Assembly (NCBI GenBank): GCA_020055645.1
Contig: CM034547.1
Location: 12,742,513-12,806,512, forward strand
Reading direction: 5' to 3'
Source: Tomocerus qinae
Taxonomy: Eukaryota; Arthropoda; Collembola; Entomobryomorpha; Tomoceridae
Length of the DNA: 64,000 nucleotides
The position numbers and the translations under genes were made by a program. The notes beneath the pieces are model-generated. The model did no database searches. It was not told where the DNA came from and saw only the letters and a list, made by a program, of their open reading frames with translations. Position 1 is the first letter of the stretch; each line of letters starts with the position of its first letter. Shown here one piece after another: positions 50,741-63,734 of this stretch.

Positions 50741-53478
50741 TTTGATATTTTCTACCACGGTACGTTCACTTTAATAAAATGGAAGTTTCTTTTCCCATAC
50801 GAATTAACAGGTGCTTGTCGATGAAATTGACAGTTACACACACGTCAGCACTGCCACTTAAGTCAATTGACAAAACTGACAAAGAACTTGCAGTTTTTTC
50901 TGTGGTTTGGCTCGAATTCGTCGAGCGTAGCCCAAACAAATGAAAATCACAAGATACTGTGGTGTACTTGAATATAGAATAGATACAAATTGTAGAACAA
51001 AGTCACATTTATTTCATTGGGTACATCTGATTTGAAGTAATTAGCAAATTCTACTACAGAGTTTATGTTATTACTTCATAACTAATCACTATGTAGCAAT
51101 GTATTTCTCAGATCCGATACCGTGAGTTAAATTGCAAGATATCAAGTGCAATACATAACACTTGCAAAAAATCTTGGCAGCGTATGGTTCTTAGGGATTG
51201 CACAAGGATGCAGTTAAGATTTGAGGTATAATTCCGATATAAATCTAATTGTGTTCAATTTCTTGTTGATACTGCTCAACTGTCTATATAATCAGTGCAG
51301 ATCTATTTGTAACTTGAAGTAATTCCAATTCAGATAAAGAAGGATGTTTACCCAAATAAGTATGCAACTGATAAGACTCCCTGGTTATTTACTAGTGCGA
51401 TTTTCAACACTCAAGGCTAAACAACACACTCGAACTGTTTTCTAAGAACTGAATTGTGGTTTAATGCTCTTGAAAATTTAACTAATAAAATTTTGCACAT
51501 GTGAACGGAATGGGCGTGAAAAACGGCATAGCACAAGTTAACAGAAAAGCTAACAAACTTATGTTGATGTTCTGTCGCTTCGTTATGTACTTAGGTACAT
51601 CGGCTTCAGTACATACGAGTTCTTTGAGCTCTCCGCTTCAGTTCACACAAACTTGGCTAAACCGTCAACAAAATATAAATTAACAGTTGTTGCAGGCTAT
51701 GCAATTAATTGTCATGTAATGGGAATGTGAATTAGATTTGTTTAAAAGCTTTTGCTGACAATGACATTCTTTACATACCCCGTCCTGTATATTTTATAGT
51801 AGGTGGATGCAAGGGAATTCACAACAATCGACAATCCACCAATTTCAAGTTTATGCACGGAGTAATAATGTTTACGATTTATTTTAGGTTTTAGACGGAG
51901 TTATCGTGTAGCTACTTTCCTGCCACAATTAAATTGCAAAGTAAACCAAGAACAAAGATCCAAGACAAATAGACGGCTTCTGGTATCATTTGTTTGTGTC
52001 ACAAGGAAAACTCTATACGGAGGTAATTATTTATTTTGTCTTTTGCCTAATATAGATAAACACTATCAGCGAAGGTTTTCAAGAATAAGAAATGAGTTCA
52101 GATCTGCACTGTTTAGCACTCCACAGGAAAATCCCTTTGTACCACTGACAACAGTTCAGCAATTCCACTTGAGATTTCTTCAAGCTTATCTGCAACCGTG
52201 CTAAGTAGATACTTATGCAAAATCCCAATTTGTGGCATTCGTAATTTACTACTGTTCCCGTACGCACAAATAAAAATAACAGTTTTATTTCTTCTTGCGG
52301 GCAAGTGCACAATTCACCGTAATCCTAAACAATTCGTTAGCAATTGATTGTTTTCGTCATTACTGATTTTAGGTCCCTATACATAAATATTGTGAACTAT
52401 TTATGCAGAAAGGAATGCGGTAGAAAAAAAAGTCTGTTCTAGCGACTTATATCCACTGTTTCATACGTGCCTAATCGCAAATCCTGTTTGCATGTAAAGT
52501 TTGGCATGAGAATTTGATTCTTTTCAAAGAAATGCAAACGAGCGGTGCGTAAATATTTCTCTTTGCTAATGACGGAGAGTGCGTCAGAGGAGTACAAGTA
52601 GAAGGATGTAGGTATACATGGGAAAAAGATGCACAATCCACAAGAAAACACTGAAGACGGTATATTTATTTTTCCTTTTAATTCTTTTAAGAAGGAAGGA
52701 ACTCGTTTGCTTAGTAAGGCTATGTAAAAATACAAAAATTAGCGAAAGCACAGGATGAAGTTGAGATGTATTTAATATTTCCTTTTAAGAAATGTATCTC
52801 CTCTATGAAGAAGCCGGAGGTTGATTTGGTATTGGAGTCTAGTGGTTGAATGACCAGTCTGGATTTGAAGAGAGCACCAAAGCTAAACAACACCAAACAA
52901 CAAAATCAACGATAGAACATTGACTGACTGACAAGATGAGATGTGTCGACTCGACTGAGAATTGAATGCGAATGAGTCCAACAACGTAGCTCAACAACGT
53001 GTAGAGCTAGCAGTCGAGTTTAATTCAGTGGATACCAAGTGTAAGTACCACAACCAGCAGAGATTTCTTGAGAATTACAATCTCCATTGTAGTACCTACT
53101 TACATAGAGTGAGACACCTCGTTTTGTTATAGTGTGGGATGCATTATAGAAATCCGTATTCTGACTGCAATCAACATCAACGCAACAAAAATAAGTGTAA
53201 TAGCTTAAACATTGTATATACATATATGCCTGCTCTCTGTACTAGTATAGTAGTAATGCGTGTAATATTACATACTCCTTGATGTACTATTATGTGTATA
53301 TAAGATAGTACAGGATGGATATCAGTACACAATAGCACACTTTACAGTTCTGTACACTCTGTTCACGCACACATTTACTCTTCTACTTAGAGACCACATC
53401 AGATGATAGACTATACCTTCCTTCCTTAACAGGTCAAACACATAACTAACAATAAACTATTATTATAGGTGTAAGCAC

Positions 53479-53494
53479 TATCTCACGTGAGATA
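53479..53494. promoter_or_regulatory. 16-bp palindrome with E-box and GATA half-sites
   Basis: TATCTCACGTGAGATA is perfectly palindromic, with CACGTG (a bHLH binding core) in the centre and a GATA core on each strand at the sides; the next bases (AG) make a full GATAAG. It could be a transcription-factor site. It is far from any annotated start, so its target is unknown. Confidence 0.25.
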
Positions 53495-56108
53495 AGTTTA
53501 GATCACAACTGAATACACTTTCTTTACTCACTCACCCCTTTTCTTATATACAGCCTTTGATTTCCCTGTTTATACCTATAGCAGTACCCTTTAACAAGGT
53601 ACTTTGTACTATTGGCTACATCTGATTGCAGGTAATTGTAAATCTGTGGTCGTCCCATGCACTTCTGTGCATTATACTCCTCTCTATCAATGCTCTACTG
53701 GAAAATGTCCTAAATATATTCTTCTATTGTTGTATCCGTATATAAGTACAATTATACATTCTACATTTATGCCTACACACGTAAGCTATACTATTGTTAC
53801 CAAATGCGGATGTAGCACAAAAGTGACATGCGACTACATCTACTACTACACAGTCAATCTATCTCATTCAATTATTCAATGACTACTTTAAAGCTACCTC
53901 AATGCATGAATTCATTAATTATTATATTAATCCACTACCCCCCGACAATGCATTAGGACCGTATCATAAACATTTTATGTCTACCTCTCTATATGTTTTA
54001 AAAAATATACCTATTGCAATTCCTGCGTTCATGCAAAAAATAATAGCGTAAAAATTACGTGTCTGCTAAAATGCTGAGGGGAAACCAATGATTTCAAAAA
54101 TATGCAACACCGAGTGAGTTTTAAACTTGTTGAAACGGTACATTCCCGTAGATTCAAACCAATTAAGTGAGAGTAATTATTTTTATTGAAAATAACTAGT
54201 AGTAGAGTAGCAGCTACTCTCCGTGCTTCACTTAGCACAAAAAATTCTAAATCCCTTGCGGAAATAAATACTAATACTACGTAAGTTGATGCTGATGATA
54301 ACTTTTAAATGTAAGTGCAATGTCCCTTACTCTAGACATAATTTATTTATCTACTCTAAATTACGGTAAATTATCTTTTGATACTCAGAAGTATTTACAA
54401 TCAATTACAAATTGCTGGGAAACCTTGCCATTTTGATTTCTTCTAAAGCTACATCCGATTGATACTGTCTTACATGTGATGCAATAGCTTGCAAATATAA
54501 GAGAAACAATCTGGGTACCTTACAGGCGTGCAAACATGTACCTTCTCACTTGGAATTATGCAAAAATTTAGTAATATGAGTGCAAAGAGATAATTAAATT
54601 GCAAGCCATAATAATTTCAGTTCGCAAATAGTTATAATCGTATATATCATGTGAGCATCTTTTACTCATGGTATAACAAATTCTTAAAGCTTTCTTGTAA
54701 TTCTTTTACAAATACAAAGATATAAACAGTAGTAGTAAGAAGACACTATTTTACAAAGTATTATAATGATCGTTATTACCGTACAAATTGCTAGATAAAA
54801 GTCATTAACTTATTAACGGAGATGAGTCATGATCAGCGTAAGAAGCTACAAATTAATTCAACAATATAACAAAACAAACAGTAAATACATATAAATTACA
54901 CTCTTTTATGTACACAACATATCATACGATGATCTACGTGATATTTACACAGTATATATTTGAAGTACCAATATTATAGAATGTCGGCAACATTATTATT
55001 ATGATTACATGCAATCAGTACACACACAATTTCGAACTCATGAAGAGACGTTTTTAAAAACAATATTCATTAATCGAAGTAAATGCATTTTTGTGCATTA
55101 TGTATAGTTTCATCAAATAACCTTCCTCCTTTCAGCTGTTTTTGAAAATCAACCTTGTAAATAAATGTACACTAATAAGTAGAATAATAACAATTTGTCC
55201 CCTTTTAGCTTTGTTTGAGTAAATATTAGGTGATTTACCAAGAGCATACATTGAACAACAATCAAATCAATCAACTTCACCTTGCATTTCAGCCTGATTA
55301 CGCGTTCTGATAATGTGTAACAACAATGATTGAAATAAACAGAAAGAAAACTTAAGTATGATGCCTCCCTCGAAACAAAATACTTTTCAGTCCATGAAAA
55401 CAAAGCAATTGCTTGCTTGCTCTGGTCTGAATTAAAGCTTCAGTCAATGTCAAGAATTACTTATTGTTAAATAACTACCATCATAATTAGTTTTTGTTGC
55501 ATCAATACTACCAACATTTTCATATCAGTATCTATTGCATGTAAACAGATATTTAGGTACAGGGATGTATAAATCTTGTAAATGCAAAGGAAGCAATAAA
55601 TTATTAAGCTATTTTTATCTTACAATCAGTTTAAGGCTGGCTCTATGGGTTTTCACCTTTTACTAAATACTGCCCACTCTCGCGCCGTAGAGCAACATAA
55701 AACATGAACTCCACATAATTTCTTATTATAGTAGGTATTGTAGTGTATTGTATAGTACCTACTCTGTTTTGTTCCGTGTCACAAAATGAATCAATTTTTT
55801 ATACCACAGAATATTGAAATATTAAAACCACCCTGTTACAAAAACATTATGCTCATTATTTTATTACGTATACATTATGCTAAGCATATTATTGTAACAT
55901 TAACATAGGGTATTATAACTGGCAAGCGCAATCACAAATCAGCCGCAAAACCTTTTCATTTCAGGTTTTCCTATTTACTGTTGGTAATAGAGTGACATCC
56001 TACTCAATGATATCAATCCTCTCATGTAATAACTGAAAATCGTGATTTGACCTTTTGGGGTCACTTTTGGGGATTTTGTAAAGATACCAAAAAGAAAGAG
56101 AAGAAAAA

Positions 56109-56302
56109 TATCTAGTGAACCTAGAGCTTACTTTTCTCAATTACACCATTAGTAACGACTACCGATGTAATGTATATGTCTCACAGGCTCTTTTGCATGT
56201 ATTAACTTTTGCAGAAAATGACTCAACTTTTTATTTTCAAAAATCAAAAAATACTATTTTACTTCCGTTTAAAAAAATTCTAAGGACTAGGTTCACTAGA
56301 TA
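56109..56302. mobile_element. short TIR element (MITE-like), 194 bp
   Basis: The ends TATCTAGTGAACCTAG (56109-56124) and its exact reverse complement (56287-56302) bound an AT-rich interior without coding potential. The outermost TA pair could be a TA target-site duplication, as in Tc1/mariner-type elements. The open frame at 56115-56303 spans the element and is not a gene. One copy only is seen here. Confidence 0.5.
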
Positions 56303-56858
56303 ATAAGTCAAAGAATCTTCAATTTCAAATTTGGGTTCGTACGCCTTGTGGTAATGGAGGTAGGAGGATTTTGCGAAACGTAATGAAGACCCGTAGAACC
56401 AGCCTTAAGGAAATCGAAACAAGTTCTACAAAATATTATGCATGGAAGATCATTTTTCTATTCCTTCAGTACCTATACTACATTAGTACTACAAACATTA
56501 ATTTATAGTTTGAAGTATAAGTCAGAATTAGAAACATGAAACTAGGATCCATGTATGATTTATGACTATTTAAACCTTCTCATCATTATTATTATCATTG
56601 CGATTAGTATTATAGGATATTAATAGGAAATTATACTACAATAGATACAAATAGTACAAATATCGTGAAATAACACAAACTCTTGGGAAATATTATTGTA
56701 AATGTAAAATCTTTTGGTATGATACGGACAGAGAAAAGGGAATATAGGTAATAGGATTATAAGAAACTAGGTCATATCCGAAACGAAATGTCTTTCCATA
56801 GACACCTGTGTTTACATTACGGGTTAAAGGAGTTATAAAGTCCCTTTCAACTGAACAT

Positions 56859-58385
56859 TCACTTCTTTGCTATAATTGGAACTCCGTTAGACTTGGAATG
56901 CACATTGGGAATAGGAAATCCGTATTTACTATCAGAACTTAAGTTGGTGACACTACCATTATTATTATTATTATTATTTTTGTTGAGATAGGCACAAAAG
57001 TTTCTGAGTGGGACTTTTCTGACAAGTCCATTGCTGATAGCAGCAATATTATTGTTTTTGTTAGGATGATTTTCCATGGGTAAGTAGTGAGGAACAAAGA
57101 ATGTCTTGGTGGTAGATCCTGATCCCCGATGACTTTTGTTTGAATTTGCACTTGAGTTAGTATTTGTATTGGACTGACTGCTTCCGTAGTCTTGTACCTG
57201 TGCGTTGTAGTCATCAACGAAAAACAAAGGGGATTTTTTGGCTAGTGGATTATGATTAGTAGATTGATAATCATCATTGAAGTGAACACATCTGGAAATC
57301 TTGTTCGCACACTTATCTACGACACTAGATCTAATGGAAAACATGAGGGGAATGAGTAAACTAGGTACTAGAGCTACCATGTACAAATACTCAATGGTGA
57401 ACCCACTTCCCAAGTAATTAAACGGACAAGTGAGACAGGCACTTAGAAGATAAAGATGAAAAGGTGTCCAGCAAATAATATTCACTGCCATTACAATAGC
57501 AAAAGTCAGTCGATGATGAGCCTGGAGTTTTCTATGCCATCGGTAGAGAATTCTTGGATCTTTCTGCGGTTTTAAAACTGCGACGAAGAAAAAATACAAG
57601 CAAGGCATGAGCAGTACATTAGTCATGTAAAATCCACTGACGAATCTCAAGTAATCATCTTCAAACTGATGGAGGAAAACACAAAAACTAAAATTAGTCT
57701 TCCATCCGGCGAGTGGCAAGGAACCTAAAAGTGCAGATGGAAGCCAAATGGCCAATAACCAAAGAGGAACTGTTCCTTTTGACAAAGAAGAATATTTCGA
57801 CCAAGGCAAGTAACAAGATAACGTTCTATCCACAGCTAGAGACAAAAGATGTAAACTGATTGCGACACTTATGGCAATTATGAAACTGTTTACAGCGAGA
57901 CATTCTTTACCCTGGTCTTCAAAAAGTCTAAAGTCTCCCAGCACAAATGTAGACAACGAGATTTGGGAGTAGAGAGTCAAAATGCCAAGGGCGAGGTAAG
58001 CGACGAATAAACTGTGGAGAAGTCCTTGAGTTGATTCTGGAAGAACATAAAATCCTTTTCGGTTCCCTTGTGAGATCCATTTATTACTCCGGAACATTGT
58101 TACGATGGCCAGGAGGTTGAGAAATATTATTAGGGATCCAATTAGGAATTTAGGCAAGGCTGTTGTCAGGAATGTCTCGGCATCCACGACGGGCTTGTCA
58201 CGCTCTCTGAAATACATGTTCGTATCTTTACGAAATGTCGGCTGATCCGCTGATCGAACTGTTAAGACACAGAGGCGGAAGTGCGTCGAGTACAAATTGC
58301 AACCTGCAGTCAATGATACTGTTTCCCAGTAGTCAAGGATTAGTGTCATGCACATTATTCCGATCGAAAGATTTTTATTCTCCAC
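56859..58385 (-). CDS. rhodopsin-like G-protein-coupled receptor (orphan)
   Basis: A single open frame of 508 residues with seven hydrophobic segments: about 79-99, 121-142, 162-186, 206-226, 246-271, 291-316 and 331-351. Class A marks: NLLAI in TM1, a DRY equivalent VDRTLSC (DRT at 186-188), a Trp-containing TM4, and CWTPFHL in TM6 (305-311). TM7 ends PSLLIPLMFS in place of NPxxY. LPLAGW after TM4 and the short cysteine-poor second loop recall adenosine/MECA-type receptors, a tentative placement. The C-tail (about 355-508) is rich in Ser and Asn and has an Asn run encoded by an ATT/AAT microsatellite near 56956-56980. The start is uncertain: Met57 is a reasonable alternative, and an acceptor-like site (CAG at 58259-58261) could replace the first 42 residues with an upstream exon. 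Ligand unknown. Confidence 0.85.
   Translation of the reverse strand: MENKNLSIGIMCMTLILDYWETVSLTAGCNLYSTHFRLCVLTVRSADQPTFRKDTNMYFRERDKPVVDAETFLTTALPKFLIGSLIIFLNLLAIVTMFRSNKWISQGNRKGFYVLPESTQGLLHSLFVAYLALGILTLYSQISLSTFVLGDFRLFEDQGKECLAVNSFIIAISVAISLHLLSLAVDRTLSCYLPWSKYSSLSKGTVPLWLLAIWLPSALLGSLPLAGWKTNFSFCVFLHQFEDDYLRFVSGFYMTNVLLMPCLYFFFVAVLKPQKDPRILYRWHRKLQAHHRLTFAIVMAVNIICWTPFHLYLLSACLTCPFNYLGSGFTIEYLYMVALVPSLLIPLMFSIRSSVVDKCANKISRCVHFNDDYQSTNHNPLAKKSPLFFVDDYNAQVQDYGSSQSNTNTNSSANSNKSHRGSGSTTKTFFVPHYLPMENHPNKNNNIAAISNGLVRKVPLRNFCAYLNKNNNNNNNGSVTNLSSDSKYGFPIPNVHSKSNGVPIIAKK
56956..56980. repeat. ATT trinucleotide microsatellite inside the GPCR gene
   Basis: About eight ATT repeats on the plus strand encode the Asn run at residues 469-476 of the receptor tail. 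Length variation here would change the protein without breaking the frame. Confidence 0.75.
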
Positions 58386-61300
58386 TATTGTCTTCAGCTC
58401 TCAATAGACAATACATTACCATTCATTTAATTTCACTCATCTATCTCTTTCTCTCCGTTGTAATACAAAAACTCCTATCTAGTGTAAACATCAAAGTCTT
58501 AATTAACATAATGTATGCCTAGCTCAATAAAGTCTCGATCTCATTTCATTTCAATAATGGTGAGCAATTCTCAAGGTAAAACTCAACTGATTGCCAATAG
58601 ATATTAACTTGATATCCAGTCGGTATTGAACAATAGTTTCTTTTGAATCTCTTGTCTTGTAATTCAAATGAAGGTAAGAATTTCCAATCGTGGTGTAGTT
58701 TTTGTCGTGTGTATAATTGTGGCCTTCGTCCAAATCCTTTCCAACGGCTATTTTCTTCAATTAGTATACCAAATTGGCAGTCACGACGTCAAACTTCAGG
58801 TTTTCTAGTCAAATGGAGCGGTCACCGAACAGAACCTGTCAAAATTACATTCCAAGAATTAATTAATTAGAACGTTTATACACACGCGTTCCTTGCCAAA
58901 ATAATTATCAGCTTACAGACATACACAACTTACTTCAAGTTCAATTTCAGCATCAAATTCACCAACCACAAACCACCAAATGAATTTGCAAGTCACAAAT
59001 AAATAGGTACTAAAAATCATGCACCCACCACATAAACAACTGCAATATACTATTATCTATGTAAATCTATTCTCACTATGCAGAAACATAAATTAAAATG
59101 CCAGCACCATGCAATATCCAATGATGGATAGATGCATGTGTATTTGCGTGTTAATTACTCTCATTAACAATTAAAAACAATCAATACTCGCTACCCCTAA
59201 CTGTGTGGAATGTAGAACAATTAAATATTTATAACATGGGCATAATATGCAGTGCACGTGTATAAAAGAAATATAGTCGGTTACTTGTATATCAATCAGT
59301 AAAATTTCTAACAAGATAATATTTCCAGTACAATAAAACAATTAGATTTGGTAACGTAACGGTTTTGTGCAATGAAGTAGTATAAAATAATATAACAGAT
59401 TATTTGAATCTACAGCGATGATGTGTGTCTAAGTCAAAATGAACTAAAATAGATTTTAGAAACTTTTCTTGAGAGTGCACTGAGAATATTTCGGAGAGGA
59501 TTCTTTCACACGCTTAACTTGGTTATGCAACAGTTTAAAAATATAATTATGAATTTATTCTCCAGATCTATTCACGTACACAGATTTGTACACGCATACC
59601 TGTTTACTACTCGGGATGGTCTATTATGGCGAGCTTGTTTTGTAGGCATGTGCAATAAAATTTTTACATAGGTAACTATGAATTCTTGTATATTGTAAAT
59701 GTAGCCATTATAATCAGTAAGTATTAAGCGAAGGAAGCTGTGGCTTGAGTAAAGTGAGTCATAAAGAAATTAAAGATGATAGGTACATGCATGGAGAAAT
59801 AGCATGCAGACTAACTCGTTAATTCCTCTTATCTCTTCTCCCATTAACAGCGGATATCTCAGTTTGCGTAGGTGTAGGTACCCGAACATACCAATCTGCA
59901 TATAATAATAGAATGTGTACTTTCGTCGGTAGAAATGTCTTGGAGTATTGTTCCTCCATGAATTTACAACGAAGAGATAAAATCTTTTCTTAAATATGTA
60001 ATCATGGCACATGTAAATAAGCACATCCATCCAGATCTACCCGCCGAAGCAGAACAGAACGAACCACTGACGAGAATTGTAATGAATTATTTTATGAATG
60101 AACAAGGAAAAGGAGATGCTAAAATTTTTGAATGAGATGACCTCGAGACACGAAAGGTCTGTTGTACTCTGGCGTGCCGCCGTCGTCCTCCACCATCTCA
60201 CATTGTTCTTTTCATGCAAACACATCTCCGAAATCATCCATTCAAAAACTAGGGTTTTGTGCTATTATTCTTTATCTAAAACTGATTTCTCCACGCAGAA
60301 AATAATAATTTGCACTTCTAAGATAGCTAGCAATAATTTGAAATCATTATTCAAAAACCTATGTTATGCAGTACATACTATACAGTTACATCCTGGCCTG
60401 GAGAATTGTGTCATAATAATAAAATACTATCCGAACTACCATATCAAAAGTGACAAAATAAAAGCAAAGTTTGACTACATTCATCTACTTCAACTTAATA
60501 GAAAAAATATTAATGTTATCGTATTTAAATTACTTGTTATGTAAATAATACATAAAACAAAACGTAACATAATTATTGCTTTCCATAAGTTCTGTCTTTT
60601 TCTTTCCCTATTCTCACATTATCTGTATTTTAGCATAGGGTAACTCATAAATACAATCACAATAATATGCGGTTAATAAATTCAAAATTTTTCAGCACTA
60701 AATAGTTTTAACTCTCCGACCAAAAATTGTGACTTAAATTCATAGATTTTTTCTTACCTTGAATGTTGATAGAGATGAAAAGTCTTCTCCGTGGAAGTAG
60801 TTTATATGGACCAGAAAGTTAAAATAGTATTCTTGGTGTGGGTGAAGATGATATTGTCAAATATAGAGAAGAGCTGTTTGTGTGGTAAAGTTAACGGTCT
60901 CAGAGTCTGTCTTGAACTAACCCGAATTGAGTTGGAGAGACAAAGACAGTGGCATAGTAGGACAGAACCGTTTGAAGTAATTATATGGAGATAAGGTCTG
61001 TAGTTTCGATTTCCCTATCAGATAATGCATTTGGTGTTATGCAATACCTGCACATATGTGTTATTGCTTCCCATGCAGTTAAGTAGGTATTATCTGGACA
61101 GGATAGGCTGGGCAGGAGAATATTAGAGAAAGGGAAACACTTGAAATGAGTGTTGGTCTGAGTCGGAAGGAAGTGAGTGAAGTTCAAGTTAAAAGTCAGG
61201 CAGGAGGACTCACAGGTTCGACGAGTGGAACAGTCGGATGCGGACCGAACCGAAATGCTTATTACTGAATTTAAGGGTTGAGTTTGTTGAGGGCAGGTAC

Positions 61301-63625
61301 AGAGTCAGTTGGATTCCAATGCGAATGGAGCATATGGAAATAGAAATGAAATTACACGGTTAAAAAAAGACAGGCAAGCAGGCAGTGAAACGAACATTGT
61401 ATAGGGAGAGATAGACGAAACAGGATGTTCCATACATTTCATTACTTGTTCGTATCCACTCAATACAATAAATAGTTACCTCTACCTGCCCCCATTATAT
61501 TCTCTCTATATTGCCCATTATTTGGTGTAATGTCCATACCTTACGATTAGCTACGTATTTCTCTGCATTGAAATACAATAATACAAATACCTACCCTTTT
61601 ATTTACATGTAACTTTATTTCATTCTGTGAATAAAAATAGCTACAAAATATCTCTACAGCACATAAAGAATCTTTGTGTGCACTCATAAAGGCGGCATTC
61701 CACTCTATGCTCGAGGGTTGCACGCAAAATTGAGCACAAGTCAACAATGAACATTTGCTTATATAAATAAGTCTACCCAACACGGCCTATACCTCCTAGC
61801 TATCTATATATTACATTACCACCTACATAAAAAACATCATAATAATATGCACATTATGTAATACGTTCTGTTCTTGTTTTCTTTCGCACTAAAAGGAAGC
61901 TATCATCAACCATCACCATCCTCTGGTAAATTTTAATAATGATCTTGTTTACTTGGCCTGGTTTCCTTTTAAATCTACATAATATATCTTTCAAAACTCC
62001 CTGCTAATAGTGCTCCATTTACTACCACTAAATTATACTAATCTAAATGATAAAAAATATAACATTATATAATAAGATCTGATCTAAATTACTTTGTCAT
62101 CTTGCTGATAAAGCATTCTTGATTTTCCCTTTCTTTCATATCTTAATTGCATTATTACAGTTTTTTGTGCTAATTTAATCTTTTCTAACTACTACTTTGA
62201 ATGTTCTAGCAAAAAATTCATATTATTTGTTTATTTTTTTACCCACAATTGGAATTTAGATGATTAGTTCCATTAAAAACTATTTGAAACGAATTTTTGA
62301 GCATATCTTAAGTATCGGACAGAACTTGTGTGTAATTTGAAAGGAAAAGAAAAGTAGTGATCAAATAGATGATATTATATTCTGTGAGGTATAAATAATG
62401 TAAATACATCCATGATGGTGAGTGGGTAATAAAGATAGGTGGATGTTGGAGAGGAAGGGGGAAACCGGAAGCAGGATGACGCTTAACACGGGCTTGCTTT
62501 TTGTTCCATGACCAGCACTTGCTCGTACATTTAAACCACCATGCAGAGTCATACAAACTCTCTGCATGCAGTATGTTATTACATTATTCTCGTGCTACAG
62601 TGGAGAATATTTATACCGCGCTCCTCGCACATATACCGAGAAATACCTATCATAGTGATAAGGATTCCTAATTATGCCTATCTGTATATTTATGTATTAA
62701 GGATGCTAATATATCAATTCCTGTACAAATATTCAGATCAAATTAAAAGTACCCGATCAAAAATAAAAGTTCACATGTGAGACATAACAGGATGAAAATA
62801 CCTTTAAGTTTGCATGTCATCGTTGCGTTATAAGTACTCCTGATCAAAGATAGGAAATTTAAATGCAACCAACTGACTTTTAAATTCGGATAAACCTGAC
62901 TGGTCTAAGTCGTCTGCAGAAGTTACTTTGACGCTTCTTCCATTATCCATTCTCCATCCGTATGAAATTTAACAGTCACTGAATACCGTACCATACATTG
63001 TAGGTATTTTTATATCATAATAGCATTTCCGCCTCTAACCGTGTCAAAATCCAATATGCTCCCGTACACAATAATAAATAGTAAGCTAGTAAGTAAACAG
63101 TAATAGCTACCTTGCTATACTAATGCCCTAATATTTATGAAAGTTATGTCGTAGTAGTAATATTCCCTAAAAGAGAATGATGTACATTTATCATCTGATT
63201 TTCACTGTTACTCATGTCATGTCCCTTTTAATTATCCTATAGACTATATATCGTATATACAGTATATAGTTTTTAACTTTGCACATTTGATTGATACAGA
63301 CAAATAAAGAGGAAAATATAAGCATTTTATTAAGATTATAAAAAAATTCCTTCATAAAAGTGTTTGACGAAAGTCTAAAAGTAACTTTTACCTTAGCTAA
63401 AATTGAGTCGCATAATGATAGGGACATAAAAATAGTAATAAAATATTCTTGTTCTCAAATCTCAAGTTATGTGGCCACATAAAGGAAAAATTGGGACTTT
63501 ATGTGAGAATACGTAGTATGGCTAAATCTGGTGATGTGAACTATAGCGGGAATGTAAATAAGACGTAGTTCCTACAAAGGAGTTGCAAACTTAACAATAA
63601 AAGTCTTTTCGTTAAAATTTCGAAA
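58386..63625. other. divergent intergenic region between the GPCR and CIAO2B/galla-2
   Basis: Should hold the GPCR promoter and any 5' exons (minus strand) and the CIAO2B promoter (plus strand). Two patches are richer in CpG than the surroundings: 58640-58830, with open frames on both strands, and 60030-60240. The latter includes a possible 55-nt minus-strand coding exon at 60142-60196. Neither can be assigned. No tRNA or transposon is recognised. Confidence 0.4.
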
Positions 63626-63734
63626 ATGGAGAATTTGAATCCCAAAATTCGGACAAAATGCAATTCTCGAGTAGTAACAATTGGTGAAGAGGACGATTTA
63701 GTTGTGGATGAGTTTGATTCAAGAGAAGTCTTTG
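63626..63734 (+). CDS. galla-2: CIAO2B / galla-2 homologue (MIP18 family), first coding exon
   Basis: The 109-nt exon starts at ATG 63626 (an in-frame TAG lies upstream with no Met between) and ends at donor GTAAGA, phase 1. It encodes MENLNPKIRT, then VVTIGEEDDLVVDEFDSREV and F plus one base; the next codon would be Asp. This matches the N-terminus of CIAO2B/galla-2 (ENxNP, then TxxEEDExVPDxxDxREIFD). The protein is a cytosolic iron-sulfur assembly targeting factor that works with MMS19 and CIAO1. The remaining 266 bases show no second exon, so the DUF59 domain lies beyond the window. Recognition rests on one short exon, but both the spacing of the motifs and the split Asp codon fit. Confidence 0.75.

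Larger units (their letters stand above)
50741..56858. other. intergenic region upstream of calpain, downstream of the GPCR
   Basis: Should contain the calpain promoter (minus strand, above 50740) and the GPCR 3' UTR (below 56859). Seen: a 16-bp palindrome with a central E-box at 53479-53494 and a small TIR element at 56109-56302. Frames open on both strands at about 51880-52310 have no recognised motif. No gene can be supported. Confidence 0.4.

Noticed and set aside
51880..52310. Open frames on both strands, one beginning after an acceptor-like TTTAG and about 108 codons long
   Set aside because: Both strands look equally plausible, there is no family motif, and a few such frames are expected by chance.
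56939..57217. 92-codon minus-strand frame
   Set aside because: Shifted-frame shadow of the GPCR tail.
60098..60544. 148-codon open frame on the plus strand
   Set aside because: No recognisable domain; the first half overlaps a CpG-rich patch that reads equally well on the other strand, the second half is AT-rich filler.
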